64,000 nucleotides of DNA from Pseudomonas sp. SORT22 (GCF_018417635.1 NZ_CP071007.1:2914501-2978500), one strand, 5' to 3'. Positions 41,104-50,076 are shown, counted from the first letter of the stretch. Made by a program: numbers and translations. The notes: generated from the sequence alone by a model not told the origin.

Positions 41104-41130
41104 AGCCCGGCCATTGAGTCGGGCTTTTTG
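41104..41130 (+). terminator. Intrinsic terminator after the Q-position gene (tR'-like)
   Basis: AGCCCG pairs with CGGGCT, with a 10-base loop, followed by TTTTTGTTTG. It lies between the candidate late promoter and the lysis genes. Confidence 0.85.
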
Positions 41131-41218
41131 TTTGTGCTGTTTTATCAACATGTATCCGGCATTAATTGCGACTCCTCGTTCTGAGTGGTATTCGTTGCCT
41201 CTGAACAAAGGAGATGCA

Positions 41219-41407
41219 ATGGCTATTTACACTTGGAAGAAGAATACGATTGATGGTTTTGAGATCTGGAACGTGTATGTGGATGGAGAGCCGTACCCCC
41301 TTCCTTTCTCAAGTGAGGCGCTAGCGAAGGATGAGATTGAGCTTCTGAAGCAGAAAGAGCTCAAGCCCGAACGTAATCGCAATGTCAGGAAGCCGGGCGA
41401 CGACTAA
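41219..41407 (+). CDS. Small accessory protein (62 aa) framed by two terminators
   Basis: Starts MAIYTWKKNTIDGFEIWNVY with AAAGGAG upstream. Short, charged, soluble, with AT-richer composition than the neighbours. It is preceded by the terminator at 41104 and followed by the one at 41438, so it is an independently transcribed unit, the classic layout of a moron. Function unknown. Confidence 0.7.
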   Translation: MAIYTWKKNTIDGFEIWNVYVDGEPYPLPFSSEALAKDEIELLKQKELKPERNRNVRKPGDD

Positions 41408-41437
41408 TTAAGTTTCCCTAGCCACAATTTTTATCAG

Positions 41438-41465
41438 AGCCCAGCCATAGCGCTGGGCTTTTTCT
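41438..41465 (+). terminator. Intrinsic terminator after the 62-aa gene
   Basis: AGCCCAGC and GCTGGGCT form an 8-bp stem around CATAGC, followed by TTTTTCTTTT. Confidence 0.92.
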
Positions 41466-41495
41466 TTTGTGCTCCCCGCAACGGGAGGAATTGAG

Positions 41496-41819
41496 ATGCC
41501 AAACATGCCTGAGAAGGACCCCGGCCTGTGGGCCGCAGTGATTGCCTGGGTGATCGCCCACCAGCCACAGCTCTACGCTGCTGGTCTGTCCGTTGTAATC
41601 GCCGCGCTGCGCGTTGTGTACGGCGGCGGAACACGCCGGCAGATGTTCTTGGAGGGTGCCTTGTGCGGCCTCATCACCTTGGCCCTGGTGCCGCTGCTCG
41701 AATGGATGGGTCTGCCGCAGGGCATGGCCACCTTCGCCGGCGGTGCTGTTGGCTTCATGGGTGTGGAGAAGCTGCGGGGATACTCCGATCTGTTCCTGTC
41801 CCGCAAGGCGCAGGGCTAA
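41496..41819 (+). CDS. Holin
   Basis: A 107-residue membrane protein with three hydrophobic segments (about 12-42, 56-75 and 78-93). Starts MPNMPEKDPGLWAAVIAWV with GGGAGGAA upstream. Size, topology and place before the terminase fit a class I phage holin, which makes lethal holes in the inner membrane at the end of the cycle. The endolysin is far away at the end of the tail genes. Confidence 0.85.
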   Translation: MPNMPEKDPGLWAAVIAWVIAHQPQLYAAGLSVVIAALRVVYGGGTRRQMFLEGALCGLITLALVPLLEWMGLPQGMATFAGGAVGFMGVEKLRGYSDLFLSRKAQG

Positions 41820-41822
41820 CGC

Positions 41823-42143
41823 ATGACTCTACCCGCAGAAGGCAAGAAGCCAAAGCCTTATGGCTACCGCTGGCAGCAGGCCCGCGAAGGCTGGTTACGC
41901 AGCCATCCGCTGTGTACCCGATGCCATAAAGACGGTCTCGTTAAGCCCGCCACCGTCGTTGACCACATCAAACCACACCGCGGCGACATGTCCCTGTTCT
42001 GGGATCGGAGCAACTGGCAATCGCTATGTACCAACTGCCACAGCTCCTACAAGCAGCGTTTGGAGAAGTCAGGGCGCGAGGTTGGTTGCGACGTCAGCGG
42101 CAGGCCTCTGGACCCACGGCACCACTGGAATCGGCCCTCCTGA
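41823..42143 (+). CDS. HNH endonuclease of the packaging module
   Basis: A 106-residue protein with the HNH zinc site: CTRCHKDG, then VVDHIKPHRGD (catalytic His), SNWQSLCTNCHSSYKQR. Such HNH proteins next to the terminase are a conserved part of the packaging machinery of cos phages and are needed for cos cleavage. Three bases after the holin stop. Confidence 0.93.
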   Translation: MTLPAEGKKPKPYGYRWQQAREGWLRSHPLCTRCHKDGLVKPATVVDHIKPHRGDMSLFWDRSNWQSLCTNCHSSYKQRLEKSGREVGCDVSGRPLDPRHHWNRPS

Positions 42144-42278
42144 GCCCTCACAGGCCCCGTCAAGCGCTCTTCCCAGGGGTAGGGGGGGTAAAAAGTTTTT
42201 TGCGAAGCTTTTCCTGACCGTTCGCCCCCCTCTTTGTGCAAAACCGCGAAATGAAAAGTTTTTTTTTGAGAGCAAACA
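42144..42278. other. Probable cos region before the terminase
   Basis: 135 bases without a gene between the HNH and small terminase genes. It has a G-run (GGGGTAGGGGGGG near 42176), A/T-rich tracts (AAAAAGTTTTTTG; TTTTTTTTT near 42258), and a C-run (CGCCCCCCTC). In HK97-type phages with an HNH gene the cohesive end site lies at this place; the exact nick positions cannot be read. Confidence 0.5.
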
Positions 42279-42746
42279 ATGGCCGGGAGACGACCCACTC
42301 CGACGGAGCTGAAGCTTGTCAGAGGGAATCCTGGTAAGCGTCCGATCAACAAGAACGAACCCAAGCCTGCGAAGCGTATTCCCAGCGCGCCAGGACATTT
42401 GAGCAGTGAAGGCCAGGTCGCATGGGGACGCCTCACGGTTCTGCTGGATCGCATGGGGGTGCTCACTGAAGCCGATGGCTTCGCGCTGGAGCGGCTCTGT
42501 GATTGCTACGCCGAAATTCTTGCCCTGCGCGACCTGGTCGATGCACAGGGGCGCACCTACGAAACCACCAGCACCCAAGGTGAGCTGGTACTCAAGGCGA
42601 ACCCGGCAGTTGCCATGCTGGCCGACGTCGACCGTCGCTTCAAAAGCTACCTGGTCGAGTTCGGCCTGACTCCGGCCGCTCGATCCAAGGTCCAAGTAAA
42701 AGACGATGAGCCAAAAGAAGACGAGTTCGCGGAGTTCTTCGGTTGA
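42279..42746 (+). CDS. Terminase small subunit (P27 family)
   Basis: A 155-residue DNA-recognition subunit starting MAGRRPTPTELKLVRGNPGK, which is the classic start of P27-family TerS, with P-A-K-R-I-P-S-A-P soon after. The rest is the helical oligomerisation region (LTEADGFALERLCDCYAEI). It selects phage DNA for packaging. It overlaps terL by 41 bases. Confidence 0.93.
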   Translation: MAGRRPTPTELKLVRGNPGKRPINKNEPKPAKRIPSAPGHLSSEGQVAWGRLTVLLDRMGVLTEADGFALERLCDCYAEILALRDLVDAQGRTYETTSTQGELVLKANPAVAMLADVDRRFKSYLVEFGLTPAARSKVQVKDDEPKEDEFAEFFG

Positions 42747-44514
42747 AGATCCGGCGACCCAGTACGCCGAGGAAGTGCATTCCGGCCAGCGGACAGCGGG
42801 GCCCGACATCCGAAACGCCTGCGCTCGCCATCTTCGGGATCTGAAGGAAGGACCTAAGCGCGGGCTGATCTGGGATCTCGAAGAGGCCAACAAGGCCATT
42901 CGCTTCTATCGCACTGTTCTGAAGCTCAATGGTGGGGAGTTCGAAGGGCTGCCGTTCGAGCTGCTGCCCTGGCAGAAATTCATCGTCGGCAGCATCTTTG
43001 GTTGGAAGTCTGAGGATGGCTATCGTCGCTTTCGCGTTGTGTATGTCGAGAGCGGAAAGGGCTCGGGCAAGTCTCCCTTGGCCGCCGGCGTCGGACTGAA
43101 AGGACTGGTCAGCGACAATGAGGCTCGCGCCGAGATCTATGCGGCTGCGACCAAGAAGGATCAGGCAATGATCCTGTTCCGTGATGCCGTTGCGATGGTC
43201 CAGCAGTCGCCGGAGCTGACCAAGCGCCTCGCCTGTAGCGGCACCGGCCAAAACATCTGGAACCTGGCTTACCTCAAGTCGGGGTCATTCTTTCGCCCGA
43301 TCAGTTCGGATGATGGCCAGTCCGGCCCAAGGCCGCACATGGCACTGATCGACGAGGTGCACGAGCACAAGACCAACATGGTCGTGGAGATGATGCGAGC
43401 CGGCACAAAAAGCCGTAAGCAGGCATTGATCTTCATGATCACCAACAGCGGCTCCAACAAGCGCGGGCCGTGCTGGGAATACCACGAGTACGGCACCAGG
43501 GTGGCAGCGGGATCATTGATCGATGACGGCTTTTTCGCCTACATCTGCTCGCTTGATGAGGGCGATGATCCCATCAGGGATGAGAGCTGTTGGTTCAAAT
43601 CAAACCCATCGCTGCAAGACGCCGACCTCCCAGGCATGAAGTACTTGCGAGAGCAGGTCACAGAGGCGCGAGGCATGCCGAGCAAGGAGGCAATGGTGCG
43701 CCGCCTGAACTTCTGTGAATGGACTGGCGCAGAGTCGCCCTGGATCTCGTGGGATGTCTGGAGCCAGGCTGAAGAGCGCGTGCCGATGTCGCTGCTGCGC
43801 AATCGTCCCAGCGTTGGCGGCCTGGATCTGTCCAGCACGACCGATCTGACATCGTTCGTTTTGCTGTTCTATCCGACCTATGAGGATCCGCACTGGCGAC
43901 TGCTCCCGTACTTCTGGATTCCTGACCACGAGCTGGACAAGCGCGAAGTCCGCGACAAGGTGCCTTACGCCGCGTGGATCAAATCGCGGGATCTAGAAAC
44001 AACCCCTGGGCGTGCGATCAGCAAGCTACACGTGCTGCGCAGGATGCAGACGATCTGCGATTTCTTTCAGGTGGACAAGATTGCATTTGACCGTTGGCGG
44101 ATCGAAGACATGCGTCAGCTGATGGTCGAGTACGACATCACGCTGCCCGAACTCGTTGAGTTCGGTCAGGGCTTCAAGGACATGGGGCCTGCAGTTGATG
44201 AGTTCGAGCGGCGTTTGCTGGGAATGACGGAGCTTCAGCCGGGACCTGAAGATGAAGCCGAGGAATTCTTTGACGATGCGGTCACGGCAGAAGCGGTGGA
44301 GTCGCTGCGCCATGACGGCAATCCGGTAATGACGTGGTGTGCCGGCAACGCGGTAATCGTTTCCGACCCTGCAAACAACCGCAAAGCAGACAAGGCGAAG
44401 GCAACAGGTCGGATCGACGGCATCATCGCCGCGATCATGGCCACGGGCATCAGCGGCGCTGCGTCATCCGGAAGCAATGGCAGTTCCATATACGACGAAG
44501 GAGTTGGAGTTTGA
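42706..44514 (+). CDS. Terminase large subunit
   Basis: A 602-residue packaging ATPase/nuclease. Walker A is SGKGSGKSPL (near residue 118), Walker B ALIDEVHE (near 215). The C-terminal RNase-H-like nuclease starts with GGLDLSSTTDLT (catalytic Asp). It pumps DNA into the prohead and cuts concatemers. Start at 42706, inside terS. Confidence 0.95.
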   Translation: MSQKKTSSRSSSVEDPATQYAEEVHSGQRTAGPDIRNACARHLRDLKEGPKRGLIWDLEEANKAIRFYRTVLKLNGGEFEGLPFELLPWQKFIVGSIFGWKSEDGYRRFRVVYVESGKGSGKSPLAAGVGLKGLVSDNEARAEIYAAATKKDQAMILFRDAVAMVQQSPELTKRLACSGTGQNIWNLAYLKSGSFFRPISSDDGQSGPRPHMALIDEVHEHKTNMVVEMMRAGTKSRKQALIFMITNSGSNKRGPCWEYHEYGTRVAAGSLIDDGFFAYICSLDEGDDPIRDESCWFKSNPSLQDADLPGMKYLREQVTEARGMPSKEAMVRRLNFCEWTGAESPWISWDVWSQAEERVPMSLLRNRPSVGGLDLSSTTDLTSFVLLFYPTYEDPHWRLLPYFWIPDHELDKREVRDKVPYAAWIKSRDLETTPGRAISKLHVLRRMQTICDFFQVDKIAFDRWRIEDMRQLMVEYDITLPELVEFGQGFKDMGPAVDEFERRLLGMTELQPGPEDEAEEFFDDAVTAEAVESLRHDGNPVMTWCAGNAVIVSDPANNRKADKAKATGRIDGIIAAIMATGISGAASSGSNGSSIYDEGVGV

Positions 44515-44699
44515 ACAGCATCGCAATCGCTGCATGGGTTGCCGGCCTGGTTGGCTTCGGCTCGCTGGTCGCCGGCGTCGCTCTGATCAATGTGCCCGCG
44601 GCATTCATTACTGCGGGCCTCGGCCTCATCGGTTGGGCCTGGCTCGCTGACAAAGCGGCCGCTCGCATGCAAATCAATCATAAGCCTGAGGGAGGCTGA
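44511..44699 (+). CDS. Two-helix small protein between terminase and portal
   Basis: A 62-residue protein read from TTG (44511), overlapping the terL stop (TTGA). Two hydrophobic helices: IAAWVAGLVGFGSLVAGVAL and VPAAFITAGLGLIGWAW, then a basic tail. GGAGTTGGAG lies upstream. Small membrane-like proteins occur here in related phages; function unknown. Confidence 0.65.
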   Translation: MNSIAIAAWVAGLVGFGSLVAGVALINVPAAFITAGLGLIGWAWLADKAAARMQINHKPEGG

Positions 44700-44701
44700 G
44701 C

Positions 44702-45973
44702 ATGTTCTTCAGCAACCTTCTCGGTGCCAATGAGGGGCTGGTCTCCGCTGGGGGAAGCAGCTTTTGGCGGGGCCTGATCGGCTCTAGCCGCTCGGCGGCT
44801 GGGGTTACGGTAACTCCAGACAGCGCGCTTGCAATTACTGTTCTGCAGACTTGCGTCACGCTTCTGGCCGAGAGCGTGGGCCAGCTGCCACTTGAACTGT
44901 ATCGCCGACTGGGTGACGGCAAGCGCGAATCTGCTACGGCCCACCCGCTCTATGACGTTCTTCGCTATCAGCCAAACCCCTGGCAGACCCCTTACGAGTA
45001 CCGCGAAGCTGGCCAATTCGCCTTGGGCTTGCGCGGTAATTGCTACAGCTACATCGAGCGCAACGACGATGGTTCAGTTAAGGCGCTCTATCCGCTGGGC
45101 AACGACAAGGTGACGGTACTCAAGGGAGGAGATCTGCGGCCTGTCTATCGGATTGGCGGGCACGATCCTCTGCCTATGCGGCTGGTCCATCATGTGCGAT
45201 GGCACACCAAGAATCACTACACGGGCCTTTCACCCGTTGAACTACATGCCGATGCGGTTGGCTTGGCGCAGGCGGTGAGGCAATACGCAGGCAAGTCATT
45301 TGCCAATGGCACTGCAGTCAGCGGCGTTATCGAGCGTCCACGCGAGGCGCCGCCCATCAAAGAGCAGGGCAGTATCGATCGGATTCTCGACCAGTGGGGC
45401 AACAAGTTCTCTGGGATCGACAATGCGAAAAAGGTCGCAATGCTGCAGGAAGGCATGACCTTCAAACCGGTGTCAATGAACAACGTCGACGCCGAGTTGC
45501 TGGGCATACTCAAAGCCACTGGCCTGGATATCGCCCGGATTTACAAGATTCCACCGCACATGATCAACGAGCTGGAGAAGGCCAGCTACAACAGCCTTGA
45601 ACAACTGCTGATCCAATACGTGATCTTTGCCCTGGTGCCGTGGGTCAAGCGCCACGAGCAGGCAATGATGCGCGACTTCCTGCTACCGGCGGAGCGGCGC
45701 GAGTACTTCATCGAGTTCAACCTCTCCGGCCTGCTACGTGGCGACCAGAAAAGTCGGTACGACGCCTACGCGATCGGCAGGCAATGGGGCTGGTTGTCGA
45801 TCAACGATATCCGGCGGCTGGAAAACATGCCGCCCGTTGCCAACGGCGATAGCTATCTACAGCCGCTGAACATGACCGACGTTGCCCACGGCCTGCCCGA
45901 CATTAACAACCCTGACGTCCGCGCCCAGCTCGAGCAGCAGCGCGACGATATCCTGAGGATGCTTGCTGCATGA
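44702..45973 (+). CDS. Portal protein (HK97 family)
   Basis: A 423-residue protein starting MFFSNLLGANEGLVSAGG. Features of the HK97 portal family: SALAITVLQTCVTLLAESVG, the PLYDVLRYQPNPWQTPYEY region, and LEKASYNSLEQLLIQYVIF. It forms the dodecameric ring through which DNA enters and leaves the head. Overlaps the protease gene by 4 bases. Confidence 0.95.
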   Translation: MFFSNLLGANEGLVSAGGSSFWRGLIGSSRSAAGVTVTPDSALAITVLQTCVTLLAESVGQLPLELYRRLGDGKRESATAHPLYDVLRYQPNPWQTPYEYREAGQFALGLRGNCYSYIERNDDGSVKALYPLGNDKVTVLKGGDLRPVYRIGGHDPLPMRLVHHVRWHTKNHYTGLSPVELHADAVGLAQAVRQYAGKSFANGTAVSGVIERPREAPPIKEQGSIDRILDQWGNKFSGIDNAKKVAMLQEGMTFKPVSMNNVDAELLGILKATGLDIARIYKIPPHMINELEKASYNSLEQLLIQYVIFALVPWVKRHEQAMMRDFLLPAERREYFIEFNLSGLLRGDQKSRYDAYAIGRQWGWLSINDIRRLENMPPVANGDSYLQPLNMTDVAHGLPDINNPDVRAQLEQQRDDILRMLAA

Positions 45974-46941
45974 AACGACATCTGCGCGCTGCCAGCTTGC
46001 TGTTCAATCAGCCGCTGCTAACGACCCCCGATATGCTGGACCTGGCGGTGCGCTGGGCCAACCAAACCATGAGCTTGAACATCGTCAATCTAGGCGTGGG
46101 CGGCGCGGCTGCTGGTCCAATGCTGTTCCACGATGAAGAGGACTACCAGGTTGAGCAGGAGCGCCGCGAAGAGCAGCGCCGCGCTGCTATCGCCCAAACA
46201 GGTGTTGAGGTGATCCCGGTCCATGGCGTACTGGTGAGCCGCGGTAGTCACTTGAATGCCTGCGAAACGATGACCAGCTACGAAGGACTACGCGCCGCAC
46301 TGAACGTAGCGGTAGCTGACCCGCTGGTTGAACACATCGTGCTCGATATCGACAGCCCTGGGGGCAGCGCAGTGGGGGCTTTCGAGCTTGCCGCTGACAT
46401 CCGTGCCGCTACCAAGGTCAAACCCATCACCGGCCTGGTCAATTTCATGGCGTATTCCGGCGGCTATCTGATCGCGGCTGCTTGCTCCGAAGTCGTGGTC
46501 AGCCTGACATCGGGTGTGGGGTCCATCGGCGTGATTGCCAGCCACATGGATCGCTCCAAGATGCTCGACGGTATGGGCGTCAAAGTGACCACGGTGTTCG
46601 CGGGGGCGCACAAGAACGACTTGAGCCCAAACGAGCCACTGACCGAACGGTCCCAGCAGGTGCTCAACAATATCGTGCAGGAGAGCTACCAGCTCTTTAC
46701 CACGCATGTCGCCGAGTATCGCAACCGTGACGTGGCAGACATCATCGCGACCGAGGCAGCCTGCTATCGCGGCGCAGCGGCTATTGCCGCCGGCCTGGCC
46801 GATCGCCTCGAAGCGCCCCAGCTCGCGGTAGACAATCTTTCTCAGGCGGTCGCACTCAGTCGAGCCCAGCGACAAGGCGCCCAACCGCGACAACGAATCA
46901 GTGTGCAAGCCGCAGCGCTCGCCATTCAGACCCAACTCTGA
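45970..46941 (+). CDS. Head maturation protease (S49/ClpP-like, protein C type)
   Basis: A 323-residue protease: the oxyanion/substrate strand VLDIDSPGGSAVGAFELA, nucleophile serine in MAYSGGYLIAAA, and a later GSIGVIASHMDRSKML carrying the likely basic residue. It cleaves the scaffold domain of the capsid during head maturation. An S49-type protease instead of the HK97-type one; the capsid is still HK97-like. Confidence 0.93.
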   Translation: MKRHLRAASLLFNQPLLTTPDMLDLAVRWANQTMSLNIVNLGVGGAAAGPMLFHDEEDYQVEQERREEQRRAAIAQTGVEVIPVHGVLVSRGSHLNACETMTSYEGLRAALNVAVADPLVEHIVLDIDSPGGSAVGAFELAADIRAATKVKPITGLVNFMAYSGGYLIAAACSEVVVSLTSGVGSIGVIASHMDRSKMLDGMGVKVTTVFAGAHKNDLSPNEPLTERSQQVLNNIVQESYQLFTTHVAEYRNRDVADIIATEAACYRGAAAIAAGLADRLEAPQLAVDNLSQAVALSRAQRQGAQPRQRISVQAAALAIQTQL

Positions 46942-46965
46942 CCGCGTTCGCGGCAGTGATACCAA

Positions 46966-46986
46966 CCGCCTACGGGCGGCTTTTTT
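46966..46986 (+). terminator. Hairpin with T run before the major capsid gene
   Basis: CCGCC-TACG-GGCGG: a 5-bp stem closed by a UNCG-class tetraloop, then CTTTTTT. It ends 17 bases before the capsid ATG and lies within one late operon, so it may be a read-through terminator or a 5' stabiliser of capsid mRNA. Confidence 0.6.
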
Positions 46987-47002
46987 ATGCCCAGGAGGCA
47001 GT

Positions 47003-48316
47003 ATGTCCCTCGTAACTCAATTGCGTAGCGAACGCGCCACTCTCAACAGTCAGATCCAGGCCCTGGCCCAGCTTGAAGCCGCGGGCACCTCGCTCAGCGT
47101 CGAGCAGTTGGCCCAGTTCGAACAACTCAGCACCCAGTTCAATGCTCTCACGGACAAACTTTCGCGTGCAGAAGCCGCTGAGCGAATGGCGACCGCAAGC
47201 GCAGTACCTGTCAACGAGAGTGCTCAGGGTCTGAATGGTCCACCCAGCAATATCAGCGGTCCGTTCACCGCCAAGCCGGTACCAGGTGCCAACATGGCGC
47301 AGATGGTGCGCGTGCTGGCTGCCGCACGTGGCGACCAGCATGCCGCCGCCAAAATGGCCGCAGATTCCGGCTACAACCCCGAAATCGCCATGGCGCTCAG
47401 CACCGTCACACCCGGTGCCGGCGGCGTACTGGTACCGCAGAACTTCTCCAGCGAAGTGATCGAGTTGCTACGACCGAAGTCGGTGGTACGCAGCCTGGGC
47501 GCCGTGTCGTTGCCGCTGCACAACGGCAACCTGACGGTACCGCGAATTAAGGGTGGTGCAGTTGTCGGTTACATCGGCACTGAAGAAGACATGCCGACCA
47601 CCGACATGCAGTTCGACGATCTGAAACTCTCGTCGAAGAAGCTGGCGGCCCTGGTGCCGATCAGTAATGACCTGCTGTCGTACTCCGGCACTAATCCAAG
47701 TGTTGATCGCCTGGTCGTGAACGACCTGGTGGCATCCGTAGCGACGGCTGAAGACTTGTCCTTCCTGCGTGGCGCCGGCACCGGAAACCTGCCCAAGGGG
47801 CTGCGCTTCTGGGCACCGGCCTTCAACGTGTTCGCCGCACCGGCGGAAATGACACTGCAGGCTGTGGAGCTCGCCCTGTCAGCCTTGATCCTGCGTCTGG
47901 AGAATGCCAACTCCAACATGACGGCACCAGGCTTTGCCATGGCGCCCCGCACCAAGCGCTGGTTGGCGGCCCTGCGTGATGGTAACGGCAACAAGGCCTA
48001 CCCGGAGCTGGATCAAAACATGCTGAAAGGGTTTCCGGTCGGCTCGACTACCCAGATCCCAATCAACCTGGGCGCCGATGGCGATGCTTCGGAAATCCAT
48101 TTCGCGGACTTCGCCGACTGCTTCATCGGCGAGGACGACGCCATGGTCATCGATTTCAGCAAGGAAGCCACCTACAAGGACGGCAGCGGCAATGTCATCA
48201 GTTCTTTCCAGCGTGATCAGACGCTCGTGCGTGTGATCGCCAAGCATGACTTTGGCCCGCGCCATGTCGAGTCTGTGGCGGTGATGACTGACGTCAAATG
48301 GGGCCGCTCGCTGTAA
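47003..48316 (+). CDS. Major capsid protein (HK97 fold)
   Basis: A 437-residue protein with an ideal AGGAGG ribosome site. The first ~130 residues form the helical delta-type scaffold (LVTQLRSERATLNSQIQALA), to be removed by the protease. The remainder is the HK97 fold, with PGAGGVLVPQNFSSEVIELL, VGYIGTEEDMPTTD, and LKLSSKKLAALVPISNDLL. The ATG at 47003 is chosen over an open frame upstream because of the ribosome site. Confidence 0.96.
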   Translation: MSLVTQLRSERATLNSQIQALAQLEAAGTSLSVEQLAQFEQLSTQFNALTDKLSRAEAAERMATASAVPVNESAQGLNGPPSNISGPFTAKPVPGANMAQMVRVLAAARGDQHAAAKMAADSGYNPEIAMALSTVTPGAGGVLVPQNFSSEVIELLRPKSVVRSLGAVSLPLHNGNLTVPRIKGGAVVGYIGTEEDMPTTDMQFDDLKLSSKKLAALVPISNDLLSYSGTNPSVDRLVVNDLVASVATAEDLSFLRGAGTGNLPKGLRFWAPAFNVFAAPAEMTLQAVELALSALILRLENANSNMTAPGFAMAPRTKRWLAALRDGNGNKAYPELDQNMLKGFPVGSTTQIPINLGADGDASEIHFADFADCFIGEDDAMVIDFSKEATYKDGSGNVISSFQRDQTLVRVIAKHDFGPRHVESVAVMTDVKWGRSL

Positions 48317-48368
48317 GGCATCCGCCCGGCACGCCGGGCATCCAATACTTAAAACCGGGGAACATCCC

Positions 48369-48623
48369 ATGAGCAAAAGCATCGTTACTTTCGAGAAAAA
48401 CTGGCGCGGCTATGCCGCGGGTGAAACCGCTGGCTTTGACGCTGGAATCGCTGAAAGCTTGATCGGATCAGGCTATGCAGTAGAAGCGGGCAAGCCGGCT
48501 TCGAAGAAAGGTAAAGCCGGCGCTGACGGCCCTGCACCTGCGAGCAAAAAGCCTGATAACGAAGAGGGCTCAGCGCCTGCCGGCAAGGCCAGTGAGCAGG
48601 TGGACGAAAGCGGGAAACCGTAA
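48369..48623 (+). CDS. Small virion-region protein (84 aa)
   Basis: Starts MSKSIVTFEKNWRGYAAGET. The first 40 residues are a compact domain (GIAESLIGSGYAVE); the rest is Lys/Ala/Pro-rich and disordered. Proteins of this form lie between capsid and connector in many Pseudomonas phages. A role as head decoration or assembly factor is possible, not shown. A GGGGAA ribosome site precedes it. Confidence 0.8.
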   Translation: MSKSIVTFEKNWRGYAAGETAGFDAGIAESLIGSGYAVEAGKPASKKGKAGADGPAPASKKPDNEEGSAPAGKASEQVDESGKP

Positions 48624-48625
48624 TT

Positions 48626-49177
48626 ATGGCTCGCCGCATCGCCTATACAGGGGCGCCGGTGCTGACGCTGGAGCAGGTGGCCTTTCAGTGCAGGGCTGAG
48701 CCAGAGGACCTGCAGCCAGAACTGATCGATCAGATCATCATCCCAGGGGTTACCGCCCAGGCCGAATCGAAAACCGGGGCGGCCATTCGTGAAGCGGTTT
48801 ATGAGGAGGACTGGCCAGCGTCGTATCCGTCGGGGCATTCGCTGGATGTTGGCCAGGTGGTTGCCGTTGAATCGGTGCTGGCCGTCGGCGATGCCGGGCA
48901 GGAAAAGGCATTTGAAGGGAGGGTAGAGCTCCGCCAAGGAGGGAAGGAGAGCTATCTGATCTTTCCGGGGGGGCGACCTGAGGGCCGGCTGCGTATTCGC
49001 TATCGCGCCGGGGTGGACTTCAAGGCGCACCCGGGTGTTTTGAGCTGGCTGCTGATGGCCGCCGAAACCGCATTTACTAATCGTGGGCTGATGGTCGTTG
49101 GCCAGTCGCTGACCGAGTTGCCGTCGAGCTTTATCGACCATCTGATAGCGGACATCACTGTCCCGCCGAGATTTTAA
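48626..49177 (+). CDS. Head-tail connector (gp6-like)
   Basis: A 183-residue protein. The region LTLEQVAFQCRAEPEDLQPE, followed by a helical ring-forming segment, matches the HK97 gp6-type connector family, which joins the portal to the next head-completion protein. Two bases after the upstream gene. Confidence 0.85.
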   Translation: MARRIAYTGAPVLTLEQVAFQCRAEPEDLQPELIDQIIIPGVTAQAESKTGAAIREAVYEEDWPASYPSGHSLDVGQVVAVESVLAVGDAGQEKAFEGRVELRQGGKESYLIFPGGRPEGRLRIRYRAGVDFKAHPGVLSWLLMAAETAFTNRGLMVVGQSLTELPSSFIDHLIADITVPPRF

Positions 49178-49179
49178 TC

Positions 49180-49542
49180 ATGGCACTCAGGGAGCCCGCA
49201 ACGGGCGAATTAAACCGGCGAGTCATGATTCGGCAACGCACCGATAAGCCGGCTAAAGACTTCGGCTTGGACTCGGCTTTCAGTGGCGAGGTTTGGCGCT
49301 GGGCATCCATTTTGCCTGTTGGTACCGCTGCGTACGCTGCGGGTGTTCAGCTGGATGCCAAGGTCACTCACCGCGTTACCTTTCGCTTTCTGGACGGTAT
49401 CTCGGAGGATCATGAGGTGGTGCACGGGGCCAAAATCTACAGGGTGCGTCGCGTGGCTGATCTGAACGGAGCCCATCGTTTCACGGTGTTGGAAGTTGAG
49501 ATGATCGGCGGGGTGACCGCTGGAGGGGGCGTTTATGGCTAG
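49180..49542 (+). CDS. Head closure / head-tail adaptor protein
   Basis: A 120-residue protein starting MALREPATGELNRRVMIRQR. The beta-rich SFTLRYRD-like pattern (HRVTFRFLDGISEDHEVVHG, KIYRVRRVADLNG) matches the phage head-tail joining (SPP1 gp16/HK97 gp7-like) family. Overlaps the next gene by 8 bases. Confidence 0.88.
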   Translation: MALREPATGELNRRVMIRQRTDKPAKDFGLDSAFSGEVWRWASILPVGTAAYAAGVQLDAKVTHRVTFRFLDGISEDHEVVHGAKIYRVRRVADLNGAHRFTVLEVEMIGGVTAGGGVYG

Positions 49543-50056
49543 CCGTTCTTCGGTCGAAGGCTATGTGCACTTTGAGGGCTTTGACAGTTTTGAGCGTGAC
49601 GCCTTCGACAAGTCCAAGATCCGCGCGGCGATGCGTAAAGCCGGCCGCCTGGTCACGCAACGAGCGCAGATGAACCTAGCGCTTGGTAAAGGCCAGGACG
49701 GCTATCCGGTCAACCGTACGGGCGCCACCCTTGAATCGATCAACTTCAAGGTGTCGCGGGCCGGCTTTCTCGTGCGGATCGCTCCGCGCAAGACCAGTTC
49801 CATGAAGGAGTTCTATCCGGCCTACCTGCATTACGGGGTCAAGAAAGGAAACCGCCCCGGAAAGCTTGCACCAGGCATGGGTAAAGGCAAATCGAACCGC
49901 CGAGCCAAGGGCGATAGGGCGCTGGCCCTTGCTGCCCGTGCCGCTGCTGGGTGGCGTATTACCCCCCGCGACAACTACATGGCGGATGCCTTGCAGGACT
50001 CGAGATCATCGGTGCAGGCGCTGCTATCAGCTGCATTTGCGGCCGCCTTGAACTGA
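49535..50056 (+). CDS. HK97 gp10-like tail component
   Basis: A 173-residue protein. The GKGQDGYPVNRTGATLESINF segment and GFLVRIAPRKTSSMKEFYPAYLHYG match the HK97-gp10 family. In the genome order of related phages this is the neck/tail completion protein following the adaptor. Confidence 0.85.
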   Translation: MASRSSVEGYVHFEGFDSFERDAFDKSKIRAAMRKAGRLVTQRAQMNLALGKGQDGYPVNRTGATLESINFKVSRAGFLVRIAPRKTSSMKEFYPAYLHYGVKKGNRPGKLAPGMGKGKSNRRAKGDRALALAARAAAGWRITPRDNYMADALQDSRSSVQALLSAAFAAALN

Positions 50057-50076
50057 CCTCCGAACCGGAAACCACG

